Positions 27,635 through 35,433 of a stretch of 64,000 bases of DNA are shown in pieces. Position 1 is the first letter of the stretch. Every line of letters begins with the position of its first letter. The position numbers were made by a program, and so were the translations under genes. The stretch is taken from the NCBI RefSeq assembly GCF_009296025.1, contig NZ_CP045178.1, positions 5,766,001 through 5,830,000 on the forward strand. The letters are read 5' to 3'. The notes below the pieces were generated by a model that worked only from the letters and a program-made list of their open reading frames with translations, was not told the DNA's origin and did not search any database. The DNA comes from Streptomyces tsukubensis. GTDB lineage: Bacteria > Actinomycetota > Actinomycetes > Streptomycetales > Streptomycetaceae.

Positions 27635-29131
27635 TCAGACCTCCGCTCCGTCGTCTTCCATCCCGTCGGCCTCCCCCGAGATCTCGCCGTCCGCCTCCGA
27701 TCCACCCGGAGCCTCGGTGCGGTCCGATCGTCCCTGCCTGTCGACTCCGTCCCGTTCACCCACTCCGTCAGGCCCGTCCCGCCGCTCGTCCGGTCCTTTC
27801 CGCTCGTCATCCGTGAGGAACCCGGGCAGCCCCGCCTCAAGCTCCTCCCTGAGCCGTACCGTCGCCCCCAACTGACAGAGCACGCCGATAGTGCTGAGCG
27901 TCACACGGTGTATGAGCAGATAGGTCGGCGGGAGATTGAGTCGTTTGCCCAACTGGTGGGCGGGGGAGCGAGGATCGGCGAGTCGCGCTGCCTGGCCGCG
28001 CATCCACCCCCGGGTGAAGGTGAACTCCTCCACGCCGACGGGCTCGATGATCGGCAGCAGATAGTCACGGACCGCCTCCGGGTCCAGTTCCTCGGTCTCC
28101 TTGACGAAACCCTCCTCGGAAAGCAGCTCGTACACGGCGTTCGCCTCGCCGTCGATCGTCATCCGCAGCGCACGCCCGATCGTCAGCGGCAGACCGCCGG
28201 GCAGTCGGTCCACGGTCCCGAAGTCCAGCACCCCCAACCGCCAGCCGCCCCCGTCGTCGGGCAGCAGCCGGAAATTGCCGGGGTGCGGATCGGCGTGCAG
28301 CAGCCCCGTACGCGCGGGTCCTGTGAAGAGGAAATGCGCCAGCAACTGGCCCGCCCGGTCCCGCTGCTCCTGGCTTCCCCCATTGATCACCTCCGACAGC
28401 GGCACCCCATCGATCCACTCGGTGACCAGTACCTGGTCGTGCTGTGCGACCACATCGGGCACCCGTACGTCGGGGTCGTCCGCGAACTCCTCTGCGTGGG
28501 CACGCTGCGACCGTGCCTCCAACGCGTAGTCCAGCTCTTCCGACACCCGGTTCCGCAGTTCGGTGATGAGGGGCTTGACGTCCATCCCCGGGATCATCGG
28601 CCCCAGCAGCTTCGCGAACACGCTCAGTTGGTTGAGGTCGGAGAGCAGGGCCGCGCCGGCCCCTGGATACTGCACCTTGACGGCTACCGCCCGACCGTCG
28701 TGCCAGACCCCGCGGTGCACCTGCCCGATCGACGCCGCTGCCGCCGGCCTGTCGTCGAATTCGAGGAAGCTGTCCCGCCAGTCCTCACCCATCCGCTCCG
28801 CGAGCACCGCGTGCACGGCGTCGACCGGCATCGGGGGCGCCGCCTCCTGCAGCTTGGTCAGGGCGGCGCGATAGGGACCTGCGATCTCCTCGGGCAGGGC
28901 CGATTCGAAGACGGAGAGCGCCTGGCCGAACTTCATGGCCCCGCCCTTGAGCTCGCCCAGGACCTTGAACAACTGCTCCGCCGTGCGCTGCTGCAGTTCG
29001 CGACCGACGATCTCCGCCGACCTGCCGCCGATCCGCTTGCCCAGCCCCCAGGTCGCCCGTCCCGCGAAACCGAGTGGCAGTGCGGCCAGCTTGGCGGTGC
29101 GAGTGACCGCCTTTCGGGGAAGATCAGACAT
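27635..29131 (-). CDS. ABC1/UbiB-family atypical kinase
   Basis: The product has 498 residues from ATG 29131, with GGAGGGG just upstream. Family signatures are clear: KFGQALS (the K-x-G-Q motif), AAASIGQVHRG, AVKVQYPG with the ATP-site lysine, LLHADPHPGNF and LDFGTVDRL. The last ~70 residues are a charged disordered tail. UbiB-type proteins are atypical ATPases or kinases linked to lipid or quinone handling. The homologue next to whiB7 in M. tuberculosis (Rv3197) has been linked to macrolide resistance. It lies 40 bases downstream of the E1-like gene on the same strand, so the two probably form an operon. Confidence 0.9.
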   Translation of the reverse strand: MSDLPRKAVTRTAKLAALPLGFAGRATWGLGKRIGGRSAEIVGRELQQRTAEQLFKVLGELKGGAMKFGQALSVFESALPEEIAGPYRAALTKLQEAAPPMPVDAVHAVLAERMGEDWRDSFLEFDDRPAAAASIGQVHRGVWHDGRAVAVKVQYPGAGAALLSDLNQLSVFAKLLGPMIPGMDVKPLITELRNRVSEELDYALEARSQRAHAEEFADDPDVRVPDVVAQHDQVLVTEWIDGVPLSEVINGGSQEQRDRAGQLLAHFLFTGPARTGLLHADPHPGNFRLLPDDGGGWRLGVLDFGTVDRLPGGLPLTIGRALRMTIDGEANAVYELLSEEGFVKETEELDPEAVRDYLLPIIEPVGVEEFTFTRGWMRGQAARLADPRSPAHQLGKRLNLPPTYLLIHRVTLSTIGVLCQLGATVRLREELEAGLPGFLTDDERKGPDERRDGPDGVGERDGVDRQGRSDRTEAPGGSEADGEISGEADGMEDDGAEV

Positions 29132-29171
29132 GCGCCCCTCCAAATCCAGCTGGCCGCGCCGCGTGCGGCGC

Positions 29172-30317
29172 CTACAGCGCCATTGTGTCCTGCGGCTCCC
29201 GACTGCCCGGGGGCTCCTCCCTCTTACCACCATCTGTGGCTCCGCAGACGCATTGGGTGTGTGGCGCGACGGGCCACGATCGCCAGGCGCCCGCTGGTAG
29301 TGCTGCCTCCCATCGGCTTCCCGCGCTCGCGGGAAGCCGTCCGTCGAGGAAAGCCAACGCGTGGCTCGCCGCCAGCCCCGCCACGGCCGCCGCGACTGTG
29401 AGATCACACGCAGGCGCCTGACGGGCCCGTCCCGACCGCCACTGCGCGAGCATCCGTGGCCAGGCGGGGTCCTTTTCCGCACGGCCGAGTGAGAGGCAGC
29501 CCGCGCAGCCGTTGACGCCCGGCAGAACGAGTGGGCCCACCATCCCGGTGCCCTCCAACACCCCTGCGTAGAGATGGGGCGTGCGCGGGGCGAGCAGCGA
29601 CTCCGCGTTGGCCGGGGCCGGGGCGTATGCCTCAAGCCCGTCCCTCGGGGCGAACACCACCAGTGCGTACCCCGCCGCGGCCGGAGTCTCCGCCGGAGAC
29701 CGGAAGGCCCCGCGGGGCGGCCGGCCCGGCGCCGCCCGTGTCAGCATGCGGCGGGCCGCGTCGACTCTGCGTAATCCCACGGAGTCGGCGGGCAGACCGC
29801 CCGGCGCGACATCCCAGGGCTCGACACAGCCGCCGTCCATCATCTCGATCCGCCCGATCCCGGCGCCCGCGAGCAGTGAGGCGATCATCGCCCCCACCCG
29901 CCCCGCGCCCCTGACCTGCACGCGCAGCCGGCGACGGGCGGCGAGGCGACCCATCGCCTCGCCGGGCGCTGTCGACAGGAGCGAGAGCGAGGCGAGATCG
30001 GGCCGGAGCCGGTCCATGGTCTTCCCGCACTCGCGCAGCGCCTCCGCCTCAGGTCCTCCGCCCGTCGCGTCGTCGACCAGTCCCGCCTCGGAGAGCCGTC
30101 CGACCAGATGGTCGACGTGCCCCTGCGGCAGACCCGCCCTCCTGCCCTCCTCGCGGAGCAGTGGGAGGCCGCGGGTGCCGTCGAGCAGGTGCAGAAAGCT
30201 GCTCGTCGCCATGTCCACCGGGCCCAGCACCTTCGCATGGGCGGGCGCCACCCCGAACTGCACGGTTTGCAGATCTCGCCAGGCTCGCCGGAGTGCCGGC
30301 TTCAGGATCGGATGCAT
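29172..30317 (-). CDS. E1-like (ThiF-family) protein of the cyclodehydratase-associated type
   Basis: The product has 381 residues. Residues about 15-90 look like a winged-helix/RRE-like module (VQFGVAP, LLDGTRGLPLL, HVDHLVGRLSEAGLV). From about 130 an E1-type nucleotide fold follows with RGAGRVGAMIASLL and an acidic strand end MMDGG. A CAGC pair and a CVCG pair would form the structural zinc site. The Arg/Gln region of true adenylating E1 enzymes is degenerate, and no separate catalytic cysteine is evident. The closest description is the ThiF-like partner or leader-binding protein of azole-type RiPP enzymes, but no precursor peptide or YcaO gene is nearby. It precedes the ABC1 kinase in an apparent operon. 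The function is unknown. Confidence 0.7.
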   Translation of the reverse strand: MHPILKPALRRAWRDLQTVQFGVAPAHAKVLGPVDMATSSFLHLLDGTRGLPLLREEGRRAGLPQGHVDHLVGRLSEAGLVDDATGGGPEAEALRECGKTMDRLRPDLASLSLLSTAPGEAMGRLAARRRLRVQVRGAGRVGAMIASLLAGAGIGRIEMMDGGCVEPWDVAPGGLPADSVGLRRVDAARRMLTRAAPGRPPRGAFRSPAETPAAAGYALVVFAPRDGLEAYAPAPANAESLLAPRTPHLYAGVLEGTGMVGPLVLPGVNGCAGCLSLGRAEKDPAWPRMLAQWRSGRARQAPACDLTVAAAVAGLAASHALAFLDGRLPASAGSRWEAALPAGAWRSWPVAPHTQCVCGATDGGKREEPPGSREPQDTMAL

Positions 30318-30575
30318 GGTGTCTCCCCCTCGTTGTCCCGTTGAGCCGGGACTCGTTCCTCGCCGGCCGCCTCGACCGGTGGCTGACCTACCGCTTTCAG
30401 TTCGTCACTTACCGTGGTGATCTGCTGACAGCTTGCCCGTTCCGTCGAAAGGGCGTCGTAAGTTGTCCACAGGCAGGGGGTATTACTCATATGAATGCGT
30501 TGCGTGGAGGGCCGTTCGCCACGGAACGCCACCGGAAGCGGGACTTCCGCCACTGACAGCGGGTAACGTCGAGGG

Positions 30576-31175
30576 GTGCCCGCTGACCCCCTGCACCGAG
30601 CCGCAAGCCCGCCCCCACGTAGTACGACGAGTCCGCCGACGGGCGGCGGGAGGCCCGGCGCGGTCGAGGTGCGGCGCAGTGCGCGACGGCGCAGAACGGT
30701 CTCCGCGTACCGCGAGGGGGATCGCACGATCGTGCTCATCCCCGCACGGATGTCCGAGGCGGAGGAGCGCCGCTGGGTGAGCGTGATGCTGGACAAGCTC
30801 GCCAACCAGGAGAGCAAGCGGCGCCTGGGCGACACCGATCTGGCCGAGCGCGCGGAGCGGCTCTCAGAACAGTACTTCGAGGGTCGGGCCCGCCCCGAGA
30901 CCGTCCGATGGGTGACCAACCAGAACACCCGTTGGGGCTCCTGCACCCCGGCGGAGGGCAGCATCCGTCTTTCGCACCGTCTCCAGGGCATGCCCGAGTA
31001 CGTCGTCGACTACGTGCTCCTCCATGAGCTGGCTCATCTGCTGGTCCCGGGGCACGGCCCCCGGTTCTGGCGGCTGCTCGACGCGTATCCGCGGACGGAA
31101 CGTGCTCGGGGGTTTCTCGAAGGAGTGGTGGCCGCGGAGGCGCTGCCGCGGAGTCCGGTGGAAGAGGACGACTGA
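30576..31175 (+). CDS. YgjP/DUF45-type M48-like metallopeptidase
   Basis: The product has 199 residues from GTG 30576. After a Pro/Arg-rich leader comes the DUF45 pattern: WVTNQNTRWGSC (WGSC at 120-123), RLSHRLQGMPEYVVDYVLLHE, and the zinc motif HELAH (150-154) with a third ligand at His160 in PGHGPRFW. The fold is related to SprT and M48 peptidases; the biological substrate of bacterial members is not established. The gene is divergent from the E1-like gene across about 260 bases in which I see no clear promoter. The leader before residue ~40 is weakly supported, so an internal start is possible. Confidence 0.8.
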   Translation: MPADPLHRAASPPPRSTTSPPTGGGRPGAVEVRRSARRRRTVSAYREGDRTIVLIPARMSEAEERRWVSVMLDKLANQESKRRLGDTDLAERAERLSEQYFEGRARPETVRWVTNQNTRWGSCTPAEGSIRLSHRLQGMPEYVVDYVLLHELAHLLVPGHGPRFWRLLDAYPRTERARGFLEGVVAAEALPRSPVEEDD

Positions 31176-31504
31176 CGCCGCACCCGGCCGGCCGGTTACC
31201 CCGTTCCGGTGGTACGTGCCCCAGTTGGCACCCCCGTACCGCGCTCCCCGCTGCCCTCGCCTCATTCCGCTCACTTCGCGTACCCGATTCCCCACCCCCG
31301 GCGCGAGATTTCTGATCCCGGTCACCGCGCCGGTTCCGGTAATCGCCTCCACCGCGTCATGCGCGCCGGGCCGGGTGAGACGCGTCGCGTCGTGGCCCGA
31401 CGCCGGACTCTGTTGAGGCCCCGCACCGGGCTCTCCGGCGCCGTGCGACAGCGGTTAGCCTGGCGCGACGTAATCATTTTCGGGACGGGGGGCGGTCGTT
31501 GCCC
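31176..31504. other. 329-base gap, no gene seen
   Basis: No coding frame with plausible composition was found. A six-base G run at 31487-31492 serves as ribosome site for the next gene. The only AT-rich patch is TAATCATTTT at 31471-31480, a possible -10 region, without a convincing -35. Confidence 0.5.
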
Positions 31505-33271
31505 ATGGGCAGGGAATTCCAGCGCGGCCACAAGGCCAGGATCAGTGACCTCACCGCGGGGACCGATCTGTACGTAGGGGTACAGATCGGCGCGCCGGGG
31601 CTCACCTTCGACATCAGCTGTTTCGGCCTGGACGCCGACGAGCAGCTCTCGGACGACCAGTACTTCATCTTCTTCAACCAGCCGAAATCGCCGGAGGAGT
31701 CCATTCAGCTCCTCGGCGCCCAGGCGGGGGACACCGAGTCCTTCCGCGTGACGCTGGACAGGATCCCCCCACGGATCCAGAAGCTGTCCTTCACCGCGAC
31801 GCTCGACGGCGCCGGGCAGATGTCCCAGATCGGCCCCGGCTACATCCGTATCGTCGCGGGCGGCGAGGAAGTGGCGCGGTACGCGTTCTCCGGCGCGGAG
31901 TTCACCACCGAACGCGCGGTCATGCTGGGCGACTTCTACCTGAAGGACGTCTGGCGGTTCGCCGCCGTCGGTCAAGGCTTCGACGGCGGCCTCGACGCGT
32001 TGTTGCGCAACTTCGGCGGCGAGGTGGCGGAAGAGGAAGAGGTCGTACCGGAGCAGGCCGAGGCCGCCGTGCCCGGCTTCGCCCCTCCCGCGTTCGCGCC
32101 CCCGGCCCAGGCGCCGGCCCCGCCTCCCGCCTTCGGGGTCCCCGCGGCCCCCGCCCCCGCGGAGCCTCGCACCCCGGAACCGGTGGCCCAGCACGTCCCG
32201 CCGCCCCCGCCGACCCCCTCGGAGGTGTCCACGGCGCCGACCGTCGCCGCTCCGATGCCCCCGCAGAACAGTGCCCCGCCTGCCGGATTCGGCCAGGTAC
32301 CCGGCCAGCAGGGCCCGCCGCCGAGCGCGCCGCTGCCTCCCGGGTACGCCCCGCAGAACCAGCCCACCGCCGACTACGGCCAGGGCGCACCGCCGCCGCC
32401 CGCCGGATACGGGCAGCCCGCCCCTTCCGCCCCGCTCCCGCCCGGATACGGACAGCCGTCGCAGGCCGGCGCGGGCCAGGGCTTCCCTCCGGCCCCGGGC
32501 CAGGGCTTTCCCCCCGCGCCAGGGCAAGGATTTCCTCCCGCGCCAGGGCAAGGATTTCCTCCAGCCCCCGGACAGGTACAGGCCCAGGAGATCCCACGGG
32601 GCGACGGGCCCCCCGGGGTGGCCGCCGCGTTCCAGAAGTACCGCGAGGCGCCCACGGGACAGCGCTGGACGCAGCAGAACGCGAAGCTCGTCCGCGTCGA
32701 CCTCGGCGCGGAGGGACAGCCCGTACTCGCCAGGCAGGGGAGCATGATCCTCTACCAGGGCAAGGTGGACTTCAGCTACAAGGGTGCGGGGTTCGCGGGC
32801 CGGATCACCGGCAACGCCACAGGCCAGGAACTCCAGCTGATGCGCTGCACAGGGCGTGGCCAGGTCTTCCTCGCCGAGGACGAGGCCCATCTGCACCCGG
32901 TCGAACTCCAGGGCGACGCGATCTGTGTCTCCGCGGAGGCCGTACTCGCCTTCGACGAGTCGCTCCAGCACGAGATCCGCAGGATCGACGGACACGGCAT
33001 CCCCGGCGGTTCGATCTTCACCATGATGTTCTCGGGTACGGGCACCGTCATCGTCAAGACGCACGGCACCCCCGTGGTCCTGCCCGTCACCCCGACGACG
33101 TTCGCCGACAGCAACGCCGTCGTGGCCTGGTCCGCCGCCGCACAGGTGATCATCTCCAGCCAGGTCAGGCTGCGCCGCAACGCCTATCCGGGACACAGCG
33201 GGGAGACCGTGAACCTCCAGTTCCGCGGCGCTCCCGGCAATTTCATCGTGGTCCAGCCGTACGAGCTCTAA
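31505..33271 (+). CDS. TerD domain fused to AIM24 domain
   Basis: The product has 588 residues from ATG 31505; an in-frame TTG six bases earlier has better spacing to the G-rich ribosome site. Residues 1-~180 are a TerD (tellurite/stress, calcium-binding) domain with YVGVQIG, FDISCFGLDADEQLSDD and FFNQPKSPE. A Pro/Gly-rich linker of ~200 residues with PLPPGY and four exact GQGFPPAP repeats follows. The last ~220 residues are an AIM24 (Pfam AIM24, DUF124) beta-sandwich, with KLVRVDLG, LMRCTGRGQVFLA and NFIVVQPYEL. TerD proteins act in membrane-associated stress complexes; AIM24 function in bacteria is unclear. It heads a tight three-gene unit. Confidence 0.87.
   Translation: MGREFQRGHKARISDLTAGTDLYVGVQIGAPGLTFDISCFGLDADEQLSDDQYFIFFNQPKSPEESIQLLGAQAGDTESFRVTLDRIPPRIQKLSFTATLDGAGQMSQIGPGYIRIVAGGEEVARYAFSGAEFTTERAVMLGDFYLKDVWRFAAVGQGFDGGLDALLRNFGGEVAEEEEVVPEQAEAAVPGFAPPAFAPPAQAPAPPPAFGVPAAPAPAEPRTPEPVAQHVPPPPPTPSEVSTAPTVAAPMPPQNSAPPAGFGQVPGQQGPPPSAPLPPGYAPQNQPTADYGQGAPPPPAGYGQPAPSAPLPPGYGQPSQAGAGQGFPPAPGQGFPPAPGQGFPPAPGQGFPPAPGQVQAQEIPRGDGPPGVAAAFQKYREAPTGQRWTQQNAKLVRVDLGAEGQPVLARQGSMILYQGKVDFSYKGAGFAGRITGNATGQELQLMRCTGRGQVFLAEDEAHLHPVELQGDAICVSAEAVLAFDESLQHEIRRIDGHGIPGGSIFTMMFSGTGTVIVKTHGTPVVLPVTPTTFADSNAVVAWSAAAQVIISSQVRLRRNAYPGHSGETVNLQFRGAPGNFIVVQPYEL
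32474..32569 (+). repeat. Four 24-base in-frame repeats encoding GQGFPPAP
   Basis: Four consecutive copies encode the same eight residues in the linker of the TerD-AIM24 protein. The DNA copies differ at third positions, so the repeat is maintained at the protein level rather than being a fresh slippage product. Confidence 0.85.
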
Positions 33272-33284
33272 GGGAAGCGACGTC

Positions 33285-33965
33285 ATGAATCAGCAGCTCG
33301 CCGGTTTCGCCGCGACCCCGGTGGCGGCCCGGATGGAGAACCACGGCCACAGCATGGCCAAGATCGCCATGCGGACCGGACAGGACCTCTACGCCCGTAC
33401 CGGCTCGATGGTGGCCTACGAGGGCTTCGTGCAGTACGAGTCGAATCCGCCGTCCATAAGGCAGCTCGCCGGCCAGTGGGCCACAGGCGAGGGCACGCCC
33501 TTGATGAAGTGCAGCGGCGACGGCCTGCTCTACCTCGCCGACTACGGCGCGGAGGTCGTCGTCATCAACCTGGGCGGCGACGCCCTCTCCGTGAACGGCA
33601 CCAACCTCCTCGCCTTTGACGCCAACCTCCAGTGGGGCGTCGAGCGGGTGAAGGGCCTCGCCAAATTCGCCGGGCAGGGGCTGTGGAACGTCAGGGTGGG
33701 GGGCGACGGATGGATCGCGCTGACCTCGCGCGGTACGCCGATCGTGGTCGACTGCGGACGCGGCGAGGACGAGACCTACGTCGATCCCGATGCCCTGGTG
33801 GCCTGGTCACCCAATCTGAAGGTCAAGGGGAAGCGCACTTTCAAGGCCTCGTCCATGATCGGCAGGGGAAGCGGCGAGGCCTACCAGATGGCCTTCTCCG
33901 GTGAGGGGATCGTCGTCGTACAGCCAAGCGAGGACAGCACCGACCGGCTCAGGGCCCGGGGCTGA
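33285..33965 (+). CDS. AIM24-family protein
   Basis: The product has 226 residues, starting 13 bases after the TerD-AIM24 gene. It is a single AIM24 beta-sandwich domain: KIAMRTGQDLYARTGSMVAYEG at the start, then LMKCSGDGLLYLADYG and an ending of the IVVVQPSED type. No signal peptide or membrane helix is present, so it should be cytoplasmic. The spacing shows an operon with its two relatives, suggesting a heteromeric assembly. The molecular function of the family in bacteria is not established. Confidence 0.88.
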   Translation: MNQQLAGFAATPVAARMENHGHSMAKIAMRTGQDLYARTGSMVAYEGFVQYESNPPSIRQLAGQWATGEGTPLMKCSGDGLLYLADYGAEVVVINLGGDALSVNGTNLLAFDANLQWGVERVKGLAKFAGQGLWNVRVGGDGWIALTSRGTPIVVDCGRGEDETYVDPDALVAWSPNLKVKGKRTFKASSMIGRGSGEAYQMAFSGEGIVVVQPSEDSTDRLRARG

Positions 33966-33982
33966 GGGGGAACGGACACATC

Positions 33983-34720
33983 ATGCAGAGCCCGCTTTTC
34001 GCCCACACGGAACAGCAGACGCAGGAGCGCTACGCACTCCAGAACGCGCAACTCCTGCGCGTCGCACTCCAGGGACACGACGATGTCCTCGCCCGTAAGG
34101 GCGCCATGGTCGCCTATCAGGGCCTCATCGAGTTCGACGGGGAGTACGCCACCCCCGGTCAGCGGCGGGACCGCGCGCGGACCGGTGAGGGGCTCGACCT
34201 GATGCGGTGCTCCGGTCAGGGCACCGTCTACTTGGCCAACCTGGCCCAGTACGTCCATGTCATCGATGTCGACCAGGAGGGGATGACCGTAGACAGCGGT
34301 TACGTCCTAGCCCTGGACTCGGCGCTCCACACCGAGGTCATCGCGGTGGACAGCCAGTTCGGTATCTCCGGCTCGGGGAAGTACCAGCTCAACATCACAG
34401 GCCGCGGCAAGGTCGCCCTCATGACCTCGGGGCAGCCACTCATGCTCCAGGTGACGCCCGAGACGTACGTCAACGCCGACGCGGACGCCGTCGTCGCCTG
34501 GTCCAACGGTCTACGGGTGCAGATGCAGGCCCAGACCCAGTCCAGGGGCGTGTGGCGGCGGCGTGGCAGCACCGGCGAAGGCTGGGAACTGAGCTTCCTC
34601 GGACACGGCTACGCGCTGGTCCAGCCCAGTGAACTGCTGCCTCCGCAGAACGCCGCCGCGCCCGGCGGGGCCGTCGGCCAGTTCGGCGTGGGCCAGAACC
34701 AGGGCAACGCCTGGCAGTGA
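33983..34720 (+). CDS. AIM24-family protein
   Basis: The product has 245 residues, the third member of the unit, 17 bases after the second. It has the same family pattern: LLRVALQGHDDVLARKGAMVAYQG, LMRCSGQGTVYLANL, ISGSGKYQLNI and YALVQPSELL, with a short Gly/Gln-rich tail. It is cytoplasmic by prediction. A 12-base-stem terminator lies 100 bases downstream. Three AIM24 domains in one transcript, one fused to TerD, suggest that the paralogues work together. Confidence 0.88.
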   Translation: MQSPLFAHTEQQTQERYALQNAQLLRVALQGHDDVLARKGAMVAYQGLIEFDGEYATPGQRRDRARTGEGLDLMRCSGQGTVYLANLAQYVHVIDVDQEGMTVDSGYVLALDSALHTEVIAVDSQFGISGSGKYQLNITGRGKVALMTSGQPLMLQVTPETYVNADADAVVAWSNGLRVQMQAQTQSRGVWRRRGSTGEGWELSFLGHGYALVQPSELLPPQNAAAPGGAVGQFGVGQNQGNAWQ

Positions 34721-34820
34721 CACCGCCCGCGTCCTTCCGGGACGCGGTACCGGCGTCGGTACGAGCGCCGCAGGCGGAGCGATGCCGGTACGAGTGGGCC
34801 AGTACGAGTGGGCCGGTACG

Positions 34821-34855
34821 GGTAAGGGGCGTTCGCGCGGCGGACGCCCCTTACC
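34821..34855. terminator. Terminator between convergent AIM24 and Nudix genes
   Basis: GGTAAGGGGCGT (34821-34832) pairs perfectly with ACGCCCCTTACC (34844-34855). It lies between convergent units and probably serves both. A 14-base duplication containing GTACGAGTGGGCC lies just upstream at 34787-34814. Confidence 0.8.
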
Positions 34856-34911
34856 GAAGCGGCCGCTGCGGCAGAGGCCCCACGTGGCGGGATCCCCTCA
34901 CCACGCCCTGT

Positions 34912-35433
34912 TCACAGTCGGGCGCGGGCCGCCTCCACCAGCAGCACCACCGACCGGTCGGCCACGGCCGCCACCTCGTCGTAGGGGAACCAGCGAAGGT
35001 CCAGGGACTCGTCACTCATCCGCTCCGCGGCGCCTGGCGGGGCGAGCGCCGCGTACTGCACATCCAGGTGGCGTGTGCAGGGGCCGGGGATGTTGTGGCG
35101 GTCCAGCCGGACAGGGCCCCCGGGCAGCAGCGTCAGTGTGTCGACACCGGACTCCTCCGTGGCCTCTCGCAGCGCCGCCCGGTCGAGGGCCCGGTCCTCC
35201 GGCTCGCAGTGACCGCCCATCTGGAGCCACATCCGCAGCTTCTTGTGCAGCGTCAACAGCACGCGCCCTGTCGAGACGTCCATGACCAGCGCGCTCGCCG
35301 TCACATGCCCCGAGCCGCACGACTTCCACATGCCGTCCGGATGGGCCGACAGATGATCCAGATAGGCCTGCCGCAGCTCCGGCTGACCTTCGTACGCCTT
35401 CAGGACGAGGACGGCTTCATCGTGCAGTGTCAC
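34912..35433 (-). CDS. Nudix hydrolase
   Basis: The product has 173 residues from GTG 35433, which overlaps the stop of the upstream gene as GTGA. The Nudix box is intact, GHCEPEDRALDRAALREATEESG, with the REATEE metal-binding core. The rest resembles the family that acts on nucleoside diphosphate-linked substrates; specificity cannot be read. The overlap with the DUF2342 gene indicates translational coupling. Confidence 0.87.
   Translation of the reverse strand: MTLHDEAVLVLKAYEGQPELRQAYLDHLSAHPDGMWKSCGSGHVTASALVMDVSTGRVLLTLHKKLRMWLQMGGHCEPEDRALDRAALREATEESGVDTLTLLPGGPVRLDRHNIPGPCTRHLDVQYAALAPPGAAERMSDESLDLRWFPYDEVAAVADRSVVLLVEAARARL

Noticed and set aside
29172..30317. RiPP (azole-type) biosynthetic cluster around the E1-like gene
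   Set aside because: No YcaO, dehydrogenase, transporter or credible precursor peptide lies within several kilobases, so a cluster is not supported.
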